The notes under the pieces were generated by a model that saw only the letters and a list, made by a program, of their open reading frames with translations, searched no databases and was not told the origin of the DNA. The position numbers were made by a program, and so were the translations under genes. Positions 1 to 6,394 of a stretch of DNA of 9,538 nucleotides are shown here, piece after piece. Within the stretch, counting starts at the first letter, position 1. Each line of letters opens with the position of its first letter. This DNA is from Candidatus Moraniibacteriota bacterium (lineage in GTDB: Bacteria; Patescibacteriota; Minisyncoccia; Moranbacterales; UBA9337): contig DOKP01000068.1 in assembly GCA_003510795.1 (NCBI GenBank), positions 278-9,815 on the forward strand, read 5' to 3'.

Positions 1-63
1 GCGAGAAAAAATGATATTTTTTAAAAACTAAAAACAAAACAATATTAAAGCACAAAAATCCAA

Positions 64-1284
64 TTATTTGATGTTTTCCATCAAACCATACATTGGCTGA
101 AGCATTGCAATGGCAAAGAATCCTACTGCTATCCCCATAACTAACATCAAAATTGGCTCCACTATAGAGGAAATATTTTTTGTTACTTGATTTACCTCAT
201 CTTCATAAAATTCAGCCATTTTAATTAAAATAGCTTCAGTTTCTCCGGTTTGCTCGCCCACTTCAACCATTTGTTTAACTAAAACTGGAAATATCTTATC
301 GTTTTCACCAATAACTTTACTCAAATCAACTCCTTTTTGAATCTGCTTTATACTATCTCGAATAGCTTTTTTATAATAATAATTAGAAAGTGTATTGGCA
401 ACTATTCTTAAGGCATCCAAAGATGTTACACCACTTCGTAAAAGAGAGCTATAAATTCTAGAGAATCTAGCACAATTTGTTTTTATAACGATGTTATTAA
501 TGGCCGGTATTTTTAAAGATATAAAACTTACTGCTCTTTTCCCAGACTTGGTTTTAATGGCCAGTCTTAGCGCAAACACAATAAGAGCCATAGAAATCAT
601 AACTAGTATACTGTGTTCTTTAAAAATATCACTGGCTGATATGATTAATTGGGTACTTTTGGGAAGCTCAACATCCATATCTTTAAAAACGCCTGTCATT
701 TGAGGAAGGACATAGGTAAGCATCAAAATAGCCACGCCCGTCATAGCCACCATTATAACTGCTGGATACATCAGTGCACCCCTCACTTTGCTAAGTAAAG
801 CATTTTCTTTTTCTAATTGCACAGCCACTATAGTCAAAGTTTCGTCTAAATTTCCTCCAGTTTCTCCAATCTTAACCATATTAACAAAAAGCTCGCTAAA
901 GACACTCGGATATTTTGCCATTCCATCTGAAAGATTTTTTCCTGCTTTGATATCCTCATAAATAGCTAATAAAATTTGACTGAATTTTTTATTTTTTGTT
1001 TGATCAGCCAAATTCCTTATCGACTTTGAGACCGTTAAACCAGAACTTATCATCACACTTAAATTTCTAGCAAACATCATTTTGTCCTTAAGGGCAATTT
1101 TTGTAAATCTATCCATAAAAGCTACCCTCACTTTTCCATCATCATCTTCCATTTCCCTGACCGAAGTAACCAAAAAACCATCCGCTTTTAATTGCTGAGC
1201 TATTCCTTGTTCATCTTTGGCAACTAATTCTCCGGTTCGCACTTCACCATCATAATTCTTGGCCACATAAAGAAATTTTGGCAT
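64..1284 (-). CDS. pilC: Type IV pilus inner-membrane platform protein PilC (GspF/T2SSF family)
   Basis: Polytopic inner-membrane platform protein of the type IV pilus/type II secretion family, expected to couple the cytoplasmic PilB motor to pilin assembly. The 406 residues match the usual family length of about 400. A short N-terminal region typical of PilC (about 1-60) is followed by two T2SSF repeats, about 67-190 and 268-398. Each repeat carries the family's glycine/glutamate motif: GETGGNLDETL near 140-150 and VGEQTGE near 342-348. Hydrophobic membrane segments lie at about 172-194, 224-243 and 374-397. The ATG at 1284 gives the standard MPKFLYVAK-type start; no clear Shine-Dalgarno sequence precedes it. 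It is the last minus-strand gene, after nusA, tig and clpP, separated from clpP by 191 bp with its own candidate promoter. The partner ATPase is encoded at 6462-9512 on the other strand. The family call is secure; whether it serves a pilus or a related secretion/competence machine cannot be told. Confidence 0.93.
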   Translation of the reverse strand: MPKFLYVAKNYDGEVRTGELVAKDEQGIAQQLKADGFLVTSVREMEDDDGKVRVAFMDRFTKIALKDKMMFARNLSVMISSGLTVSKSIRNLADQTKNKKFSQILLAIYEDIKAGKNLSDGMAKYPSVFSELFVNMVKIGETGGNLDETLTIVAVQLEKENALLSKVRGALMYPAVIMVAMTGVAILMLTYVLPQMTGVFKDMDVELPKSTQLIISASDIFKEHSILVMISMALIVFALRLAIKTKSGKRAVSFISLKIPAINNIVIKTNCARFSRIYSSLLRSGVTSLDALRIVANTLSNYYYKKAIRDSIKQIQKGVDLSKVIGENDKIFPVLVKQMVEVGEQTGETEAILIKMAEFYEDEVNQVTKNISSIVEPILMLVMGIAVGFFAIAMLQPMYGLMENIK

Positions 1285-1377
1285 ATTGTTTTATTTTTGT
1301 ATTTATTTCGAACAAGACTTACACGCTTGAACTATCCTAAATATATTTATTTTCAAGCTATGAACTTTATCTATTTC

Positions 1378-1386
1378 ATTGTAACA
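1378..1386 (-). promoter_or_regulatory. Candidate extended -10 promoter for pilC
   Basis: On the minus strand this reads TGT-TACAAT, an extended -10 (TGN plus five of six matches to TATAAT). No good -35 lies 17 bp upstream; that stretch is poly-T/C. A start near 1371 would give a leader of roughly 85 nt to the pilC ATG. The leader contains a 7-bp inverted repeat (GCTTGAA/TTCAAGC, 1325-1331 and 1352-1358, 20-nt loop). Assigned by motif only. Confidence 0.4.
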
Positions 1387-1475
1387 CTTTCTTTAAAAAA
1401 AGAAAAAAACAAGAGATTAAATTCCTATTCGAGTCATTAGAGTGCAGTTAGAATATCAGGGTCGCCATTGAAAAA

Positions 1476-2069
1476 TTATTGGATAACTTTATCCACTATC
1501 CCATATTTTTTAGCTTCAATGGCACTCATAAAATAATCTCTCTCCGTATCTTCTTCTATTTTATCAAATTTTTGCCCAGTATGTTTGGCTAAAATTTCAC
1601 TTAATCTTTTTTTGGTTTTAAGGATCTGTTTAGCGTGAATATCAATATCAGTAGCTTGCCCGCGCGCGCCTCCCATCACCTGATGGATCATTACCTCTCC
1701 ATTGGGGAGAATCATTCTTTTTCCTTTCGCTCCGGCAGCTAAAAGCAGAGAGGCAGCCGAAGCAGCTAATCCCACGCAGATAGTCTGTACATCCGGTTTG
1801 ACATATTGCATCGTATCATAAATAGCCAAAGCAGAAGTTACAACTCCACCAGGAGAATTTATATAAATTTTAATATCCTCTTTTGAATTCTGAGATTCCA
1901 AAAATAATAGTTGGGCAATCACAGCGTTAGCCATATTATCCTCAATCGGAGAACCGATAAAAATTATTCTGTCTTTTAAAAGCCTCGAATAAATATCATA
2001 GGCTCGTTCTCCATAATTAGTTTTTTCAATTACGGTCGGAATTAAAAATTGATTTGAAATTTTATTCAT
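1476..2069 (-). CDS. clpP: ATP-dependent Clp protease proteolytic subunit ClpP
   Basis: Serine peptidase that forms the double-heptamer chamber used by ClpX/ClpC-type unfoldases to degrade cytoplasmic proteins. At 197 residues it is of normal length without a long propeptide. The catalytic triad is intact by spacing: Ser104 in GLAASAAS, His129 in VMIHQ and Asp178 in DTERD, with the same intervals (25 and 49) as E. coli Ser97/His122/Asp171. The oxyanion/strand motif SPGG (72-75) and the handle-helix region GGARGQATDI (133-142) are conserved. The ATG at 2069 is preceded by GAGAGA nine nt upstream, a plausible ribosome binding site. It lies downstream of tig in the same direction, echoing the widespread tig-clpP(-clpX) order, but no clpX follows; pilC is next. 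Family assignment is secure. Confidence 0.97.
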   Translation of the reverse strand: MNKISNQFLIPTVIEKTNYGERAYDIYSRLLKDRIIFIGSPIEDNMANAVIAQLLFLESQNSKEDIKIYINSPGGVVTSALAIYDTMQYVKPDVQTICVGLAASAASLLLAAGAKGKRMILPNGEVMIHQVMGGARGQATDIDIHAKQILKTKKRLSEILAKHTGQKFDKIEEDTERDYFMSAIEAKKYGIVDKVIQ

Positions 2070-2147
2070 AATATTTTATCTCTCGACAAGTTGAAAAAAT
2101 ATAAATTCCCAACAACCTGTTTTGAATTATATTAATCTATATTTATA

Positions 2148-2176
2148 ATACTAATACAAACACTAATTTCTTCCAA
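2148..2176 (-). promoter_or_regulatory. Possible promoter for clpP
   Basis: On the minus strand TTGGAA (2171-2176) is separated by 17 bp from TAGTAT (2148-2153). Each hexamer matches its consensus at four of six positions. The same TAGTAT -10 is seen in the much stronger nusA promoter. A start near 2141 would leave a leader of about 70 nt. AT-rich spacers give chance matches easily, and a TATAAT (2126-2131) closer to the gene is an alternative without a well-placed -35. Confidence 0.3.
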
Positions 2177-2237
2177 ATTTAAAGAATTTAATTGTTCATA
2201 TTTAATTTTACTTAATGATAATATTAATAATCTAATC

Positions 2238-2293
2238 CCACCCTGCCCTCCCTTCAAAGGGGAGGAGGCAAGTGGATATAGAGATATATCACT
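2238..2293. repeat. Compound palindromic element in the tig-clpP spacer
   Basis: A GC-rich hairpin stands out in a very AT-rich gap. TGCCCTCCC (2244-2252) pairs with GGGAG (2260-2264) plus GGCA (2267-2270) around a two-base bulge. Outer CCAC (2238-2241) can pair with GTGG (2272-2275). Immediately after it, AGTGGATATA (2271-2280) and TATATCACT (2285-2293) form a second hairpin with a GAGA loop and one bulged G. GTGG is shared, so the outer pairs of the first hairpin and the second hairpin exclude each other. It lies downstream of tig and upstream of clpP but has no U-run after it in the direction of transcription, so it is not a standard intrinsic terminator. It resembles dispersed palindromic intergenic repeats; transcript 3'-end protection is another possibility. 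Confidence 0.5.
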
Positions 2294-2317
2294 TACAACA
2301 TTTCTACAGATATATCA
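2282..2317. repeat. Paired AGATATATCA direct repeats
   Basis: The decamer AGATATATCA occurs at 2282-2291 and again at 2308-2317, 26 bp apart. Each copy contains the perfect 8-bp palindrome GATATATC. Two palindromes in register about 2.5 helical turns apart could be a dimeric repressor site, but the words are AT-rich and could be chance. The first copy overlaps the second hairpin of the neighbouring palindromic element. Confidence 0.35.
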
Positions 2318-2326
2318 ACTCTCTTA

Positions 2327-2357
2327 ATTCGTATATTCGTACAGATTCGCAATTAGT
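2327..2357. repeat. ATTCGTA short-word repeat cluster after tig
   Basis: ATTCGTA occurs at 2327-2333 and 2335-2341, with a variant ATTCGCA at 2345-2351 and a related ATTAGTA at 2352-2358, overlapping the end of the cluster. The cluster begins a few bases past the tig stop. It is low-complexity and not obviously structured, and is comparable in style to the repeat before nusA. Confidence 0.45.
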
Positions 2358-2362
2358 AAAAT

Positions 2363-3652
2363 CTACATTTTTTCCAACATCTTGAAAGCCTCTTCATTTT
2401 TTAGTATACCATTAGTATAATCGAATAATCTTTTCATATCAATTTTATCTTTAGCATCTTTTTCATCCTTATAAAACTGCAAAGTTTTATTCATGGCTTC
2501 CTCAATTTCTTCGGAAGAAATCTTAATTTCTTTTTCCTTTATTATTTTTTCTAGAGCTAAAGCGGCTTTGATTCTTTTTTGGGCCTGTGGAACCCAATCC
2601 TTTTCCAAATCATCTACAGTTTTTCCCAATTGCCCCACATAATCAGCCAGGCTCATCCCCATTTGTTGGATCTGAGATTCCAATTCATGTAACATCTTGT
2701 GGACTTCTTCGTGGACCAATATTTCAGGAAGCTCATCTGATAATTCAACTTTACTTATCAAAATTTCCATCATTTCACCCCTTCTTTTCTCTTGTCTTCT
2801 GAACTCTTGTTCTTTTTTTATACCTTCCTCGATATTCTTCTTTAATTCTTCCAAATCTTTGAAATTACCCAATGATTTAGCAAATTCATCGTTAATCACG
2901 GGAACTTCTCTTTCTTGAACTAATTTTATGACAACCTTGAACTGAGCCAGTCCCCCTGCCAAATTTTTTTCATGATATTCTTTGGGGAATTTTAGTTCAA
3001 AATTTTTCTCCTCACCTTCTTTCATCCCCAAGAGATGATCTTCAAATCCAGGAATAAAAACTTCACTGCCTAAAATCAAATTATGATCTTTGGCTAAACC
3101 GCCTTCAATTAAAATTCCATCCTTTCGCACTTCAAAATCAATAATAATTGAATCTTCTTTTTTAGCTTCTCGTCTGACAGTAACTAATTTAGCTCTGCTT
3201 TTGGCAATTTTCTCAAGTTCCTTTAAAATATCTTCAAGAGCGATCTCTGTTTTTTCATTAGCAAAAGCTTTGTTCAACTTGCTTACCTCGTCTTTGTATT
3301 TTTTTAATTCCACCTCAGGCATCACAGAGGCAACCACCACAAATTCCAAATCAACCTGTTCTTCCAATTTAATTATATCTATTTCTGGAGATCCAATAGT
3401 GTCCAAATTTAATTCTTTCACTTTCTGAGGATAATTCTTTTTGATTGCTTCTTCGGCTGCGGTATTTAGGATAACCTCTTTTCCAACTTTTTGCTCTACA
3501 ATTTTTTTAGGAGCTTTACCTGGGCGAAACCCTTCAATTTTAATTTCTTTAGAAATTTTCTTGCTAGCTTCATCTAAAAAAACTTTCCAATCGTTCCAAG
3601 CGATAACCAATTTAAATTCCACTTTTGACTTTGGCAATTTTTTAATTTCCAT
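2363..3652 (-). CDS. tig: Trigger factor, ribosome-associated chaperone / peptidyl-prolyl isomerase
   Basis: Chaperone that docks at the ribosomal exit tunnel and shields nascent chains. The 429 residues are close to the 432 of E. coli. The N-terminal ribosome-binding domain (about 1-112) carries the signature GFRPGKAP at 41-48. The FKBP-like PPIase domain (about 160-247) shows the expected order: DFEV, then GSEVFIPGFEDHLLGMKEGE, then KFPKEYHEKNLAG. The helical C-terminal chaperone domain occupies about 250-429. I chose the ATG at 3652, giving MEIKKLP and the usual N-terminus. It has AAAGAGA eight nt upstream. An in-frame ATG at 3703 would add 17 residues and overlap nusA, with no family support. 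The 28-bp gap to the nusA stop indicates co-transcription from the nusA promoter. The stop is TAG, unlike the TAA of the other five genes. Confidence 0.96.
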   Translation of the reverse strand: MEIKKLPKSKVEFKLVIAWNDWKVFLDEASKKISKEIKIEGFRPGKAPKKIVEQKVGKEVILNTAAEEAIKKNYPQKVKELNLDTIGSPEIDIIKLEEQVDLEFVVVASVMPEVELKKYKDEVSKLNKAFANEKTEIALEDILKELEKIAKSRAKLVTVRREAKKEDSIIIDFEVRKDGILIEGGLAKDHNLILGSEVFIPGFEDHLLGMKEGEEKNFELKFPKEYHEKNLAGGLAQFKVVIKLVQEREVPVINDEFAKSLGNFKDLEELKKNIEEGIKKEQEFRRQEKRRGEMMEILISKVELSDELPEILVHEEVHKMLHELESQIQQMGMSLADYVGQLGKTVDDLEKDWVPQAQKRIKAALALEKIIKEKEIKISSEEIEEAMNKTLQFYKDEKDAKDKIDMKRLFDYTNGILKNEEAFKMLEKM

Positions 3653-3680
3653 AAAAACATTCTCTTTATTAATAAACAAC

Positions 3681-4934
3681 TTATTTCGCTTCTTCGGTTG
3701 CAATTTCTTCCTCTTTTACTTCATCTTTAGCAATAACATCATCTTTTTTAACTCTTTTTTCAGTACCCTCTTCGCCAACCACATCAATTTTCCAACCTGT
3801 TAGCTTAGCTGCCAATCTAACATTTTGTCCTTTTTGTCCAATAGCTAAGGACAACTGATCGCTTGGTACCATAGCGATAACCTCTTTTGCCTCCTCGTCC
3901 TTAATTTTTACTCCCAAAACTTTGGCCGGGCTAAGCGCCGCCGTTATAAATTTCTCTATATTTTCGTTCCATTCAATAATATCAATTTTTTCTCCTCCTA
4001 GCTCATCAATAATGGCTTGCACTCTAGTTCCTTTTTGCCCTACGCAAGAACCAATTGGATCAATCCCTTCCTCCTTAGCAACGACTGCTATTTTAGTTCT
4101 AGAGCCAGCTTCTCTGGCAATAGCTTTTACTTCAACTGTTCCCGAAAATATTTCCGGAACTTCCAACTCAAATAATTTCCGAACCATCTCGGGATGAGTT
4201 CTGCTTAAAATTATACCAGGGCCTCTATTGTCAGCTTCTATTTTACCTAGATAAACTTTAAGTCTTTGCCCTATTTTATAATTTTCTCCTCTTACTTGCT
4301 CAGAAGGAAATAATACCCCCGTTGCCTTTCCAAGATCAATAAAAATATTTTGTCCTTCTATTCTCTGTACTACTCCGTTTAAAATTTCCCCTTCTTTTTC
4401 TTTGTATTCTTCATACATCGCATCCTTCTCAGCCTCTCTAATTCTTTGAATAATAACTTGTTTAGCTGTTTGAGCCGCCACTCTTCCGTAACTTTCCTGG
4501 GTTTCTAATTCTGTCTCAATCACATCTCCAACTTTTATATCTTTCTTAATCTTTAAGGCTTCTTCTAATTTAATATCCCTTTCTGGATTAAATCTAGCCA
4601 TCTTCTCTTCTTCACTGTCTTTTTTATCTCTAGCCACAACTTTTTTAACGCCCTCTTCCTCATCTTCCTCGAACTCAACAAACTCCCGAACGCTTTCATC
4701 AACTACTTCTTTTATCAAGAAAAATTTAACCCCACCATCAACACCTCCTATTTCAGCCCGAATATTTTGGCTCTTTTTGCCATAATCTTTTTTGTAAGCT
4801 GCAGCCAAGGCGGCCTCCACTGTTTGCATCACCTTATCTTTATTTATACCTTTCTCGTCACAAATTTGAGAAATGGCGCTATTAAATTCATTTGAATTTA
4901 TACCAGCTCTTTGCTCTTCTTGTTTTTTTGCCAT
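3681..4934 (-). CDS. nusA: Transcription termination/antitermination factor NusA
   Basis: RNA polymerase-binding factor that modulates pausing, intrinsic termination and antitermination. The 417 residues contain the RNAP-binding N-terminal domain (about 11-180, including GRVAAQTAKQVIIQRIREAE at 150-169), the S1 domain (about 181-247, starting EGEILNGVV and ending LSRTHPEM), KH1 (about 250-340, GQKG loop at 299-302) and KH2 (about 345-390, GQKG loop at 366-369). There are no E. coli-type C-terminal acidic repeats, only a charged tail (391-417), as in many non-proteobacterial NusA proteins. The N-terminal domain is nearly 50 residues longer before S1 than in E. coli, mainly from an acidic/lysine-rich insert at about 85-118. 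rimP, a frequent upstream neighbour, is absent here. tig follows closely. Upstream lie a strong promoter and a terminator-like hairpin, suggesting attenuation. No Shine-Dalgarno sequence is visible before the ATG. Confidence 0.97.
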   Translation of the reverse strand: MAKKQEEQRAGINSNEFNSAISQICDEKGINKDKVMQTVEAALAAAYKKDYGKKSQNIRAEIGGVDGGVKFFLIKEVVDESVREFVEFEEDEEEGVKKVVARDKKDSEEEKMARFNPERDIKLEEALKIKKDIKVGDVIETELETQESYGRVAAQTAKQVIIQRIREAEKDAMYEEYKEKEGEILNGVVQRIEGQNIFIDLGKATGVLFPSEQVRGENYKIGQRLKVYLGKIEADNRGPGIILSRTHPEMVRKLFELEVPEIFSGTVEVKAIAREAGSRTKIAVVAKEEGIDPIGSCVGQKGTRVQAIIDELGGEKIDIIEWNENIEKFITAALSPAKVLGVKIKDEEAKEVIAMVPSDQLSLAIGQKGQNVRLAAKLTGWKIDVVGEEGTEKRVKKDDVIAKDEVKEEEIATEEAK

Positions 4935-4942
4935 ATTATTTT

Positions 4943-4987
4943 AGTAGCTAGTAACTAGTAATCAGTAGCTAGAAATAACTAGTAACC
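4943..4987. repeat. Imperfect tandem repeat just upstream of nusA
   Basis: Two units of 21 and 24 bp occur in tandem. AGTAGCTAG is at 4943-4951 and 4964-4972, and TAACTAGTAA is at 4952-4961 and 4977-4986. The array occupies the last part of the predicted nusA 5' leader, ending eight bases before the start codon, where a ribosome binding site would normally sit. The words contain the partly self-complementary core CTAG, so the leader RNA could form several weak alternative hairpins. No function is recognised. Confidence 0.65.
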
Positions 4988-5035
4988 ACCAAACTATGCG
5001 TTATTACTTTATTAAATTATTTACACTTTATTTAT

Positions 5036-5062
5036 AAAAAAAGATCCGCTATCCAGCGAACC
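5036..5062 (-). terminator. Intrinsic terminator-like hairpin in the nusA leader (possible attenuator)
   Basis: Read on the minus strand, GGTTCGCT (5062-5055) pairs with AGCGGATC (5050-5043). This gives an 8-bp stem with two G-U wobbles and a GGAU tetraloop, followed directly by seven T residues (5042-5036). It begins about 20 nt after the predicted nusA start near 5080, so termination would release an RNA of about 45 nt and reduce nusA-tig transcription. No minus-strand gene upstream needs a terminator here, which argues for attenuation. A purine-rich GGAGGAGGTG lies just upstream of the stem. A GTG-initiated 11-codon reading frame (5067-5032) would run through the hairpin, but its start is too close to that purine tract to be convincing. 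Confidence 0.6.
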
Positions 5063-5086
5063 CGCACCTCCTCCAACTTCACTCCT

Positions 5087-5115
5087 ATACTAGCAGATTT
5101 AAATGAATTTGTCAA
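5087..5115 (-). promoter_or_regulatory. Strong sigma70-type promoter for nusA-tig
   Basis: On the minus strand a perfect -35 TTGACA (5110-5115) is followed by an exact 17-bp spacer and the -10 TAGTAT (5087-5092), extended by TGC at 5095-5093. The predicted transcription start is near 5080-5079, giving a leader of about 145 nt before the nusA ATG at 4934. This is the best-matching promoter in the window. Confidence 0.72.
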
Positions 5116-5157
5116 AAATATTTCTCCTCCTTGATTCTCCTCCAAATCCCTCAACAT

Positions 5158-5186
5158 TTGACAGACCGCTTTTTCTTTGCTATTTT
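5158..5186 (+). promoter_or_regulatory. Promoter for the divergent DHH-like gene
   Basis: A perfect TTGACA (5158-5163), a 17-bp spacer and TATTTT (5181-5186) preceded by TGC form an extended -10 promoter reading right. The start would be near 5193, about 37 nt before the ATG at 5231. It is back to back with the nusA promoter: the two -35 boxes are 42 bp apart, so one regulator bound between them could act on both. Confidence 0.6.
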
Positions 5187-5230
5187 TGTTTACTAACCTA
5201 GCTAATATCATATCAGACTTATTTTTATAT

Positions 5231-6370
5231 ATGGCTCTCAAAATTAACGACCAAATTAAAGAAACAATTTTATCTGCCAAAAAGATACTGATTTTACTAC
5301 CCCAAAATCCCAACAATGACGCTATCGGATCTGGCCTAGCTTTTTATTTATTTTTGAAAGAAAAAAGTGTCGATTCAGACATTGCCACAAGTGATCCATT
5401 GGGAAATATTAAAAAATTAAATTTTTTGCCTCAACCGCAAGACATCCGCGACAGCGTCTTGGGCGCTCGAGATTTTATCCTATCCTTTAATACCAAATAC
5501 AACAAAATAACCAGCATAAAAACCGAAGAACTAGCCGAGGAAACGAGAATACACATCACTCCTGAAAATGGCACCATTGATCCCAGGGATTTTTCTTTTA
5601 TCCCAGCCGAATTTAAATACAATTTATTGATTTGCCTTAATTCTCCAGACAAGGAATCTTTTGGAAAAATATTTGAAGAAAATCCTGATATTTTTTATGA
5701 AGTTCCCATTATTAATATTGATAACCACAGTACTAATGATAATTTTGGCCAGATAAATTTAATTGATATAAAAGCTTCTTCGGTATCGGAAATTCTCTTT
5801 GATCTTTTCCACGAAATTGATCCTTCCTTAATAAAAAACGACATAGCTAAATGTATTTTAACAGGAATCATTAGCGCCACTAAAAGTTTTCAAAATACTA
5901 AGACTACTCCTCATGCACTCAAGATATCTTCCGATTTAATGGTTTCTGGTGCCAATCAACAAGAAATAATTAGACACTTATTCAAAACTCAACCCTTTAA
6001 CATACTCAAACTTTGGGGAAGAATTATGTCTAAACTAAAATGGGATGAGGAGCTGAAACTTTCCTGGTCGGTTGTTTCAATAGAAGATTTTGTGCAAAGC
6101 CGGACGGAGCCATCCGATATTTCATTTATCCTAGATAAAATCCAAGCCAATTATGAGGCTGGGGAAATTTTTCTAATTCTTTATGCAGTCTCCAGCGAGC
6201 GGGTTAAAGGGGTTTTGAAATTTTCTAACCCAGAAAAAATGCCCGTCACCCCCCCGTTTGAGAACGGCTTATTGATGGGGGATACATTAGAATTCGACTT
6301 AGATTTTGAAAGTATTTCTGACGCGGAAACATACTGCTTGGAAAAATTAAAACAACTTTTGATAAAATAA
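5231..6370 (+). CDS. DHH-phosphoesterase-like protein with degenerate active site (NrnA-like pseudoenzyme)
   Basis: The order of motifs follows NrnA/RecJ-type DHH phosphoesterases, which degrade short oligonucleotides or PAP using two metal ions. Motif I is seen as PQNPNNDAIGS (24-34) where the family has HxxPDxDAIGS. Motif II is ICLNS (134-138) where Asp is expected at 137. Motif III is IDNHSTNDNFG (163-173) where IDHH is expected. Motif IV is GIISATKSF (212-220) where GIxxDTxSF is expected. The surrounding scaffold is well kept, including ASSVSEILFDL (182-192) and TTPHALKISSDL (225-236). The C-terminal DHHA1-like part (about 270-379) lacks the GGGH substrate-binding motif. Asp30, Asp164 and His166 remain, but too few ligands seem left for normal catalysis. 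I chose the ATG at 5231 (MALKIN), the first start after the promoter. An in-frame ATG at 5177 lies inside the promoter. A binding or regulatory role is an inference; the real function is unknown. Confidence 0.75.
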   Translation: MALKINDQIKETILSAKKILILLPQNPNNDAIGSGLAFYLFLKEKSVDSDIATSDPLGNIKKLNFLPQPQDIRDSVLGARDFILSFNTKYNKITSIKTEELAEETRIHITPENGTIDPRDFSFIPAEFKYNLLICLNSPDKESFGKIFEENPDIFYEVPIINIDNHSTNDNFGQINLIDIKASSVSEILFDLFHEIDPSLIKNDIAKCILTGIISATKSFQNTKTTPHALKISSDLMVSGANQQEIIRHLFKTQPFNILKLWGRIMSKLKWDEELKLSWSVVSIEDFVQSRTEPSDISFILDKIQANYEAGEIFLILYAVSSERVKGVLKFSNPEKMPVTPPFENGLLMGDTLEFDLDFESISDAETYCLEKLKQLLIK

Positions 6371-6394
6371 AAAACATCACCTAAAATATTTCTT

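Noticed and set aside
1423..1470. A functional tRNA gene downstream of clpP
   Set aside because: No acceptor stem, T-arm or properly paired anticodon stem could be built, and the stretch runs straight into the clpP coding end.
2238..2357. A CRISPR array in the tig-clpP spacer
   Set aside because: The repeats are only 7-10 bp with no regular spacers and there are no cas genes.
3653..3703. Longer trigger factor starting at the ATG at 3703
   Set aside because: The extra 17 residues overlap the nusA end and are not part of the family. The ATG at 3652 has a purine-rich ribosome binding site and gives the normal N-terminus.
3090..3803. Plus-strand reading frames of 112 and 120 residues opposite tig and the end of nusA
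   Set aside because: They are antisense to well-supported genes, are rich in Ser/Phe/Ile as expected from the complement of Lys/Glu-rich coding sequence, and have no family resemblance.
5177..5230. Longer DHH-like protein starting at the ATG at 5177
   Set aside because: This start lies upstream of the predicted transcription start, inside the promoter, and adds a stretch without family similarity.
5032..5316. A 94-residue minus-strand reading frame between nusA and the DHH-like gene
   Set aside because: It covers both divergent promoters, the terminator-like hairpin and the start of the DHH-like gene, and resembles no known family. The regulatory reading explains the region better.
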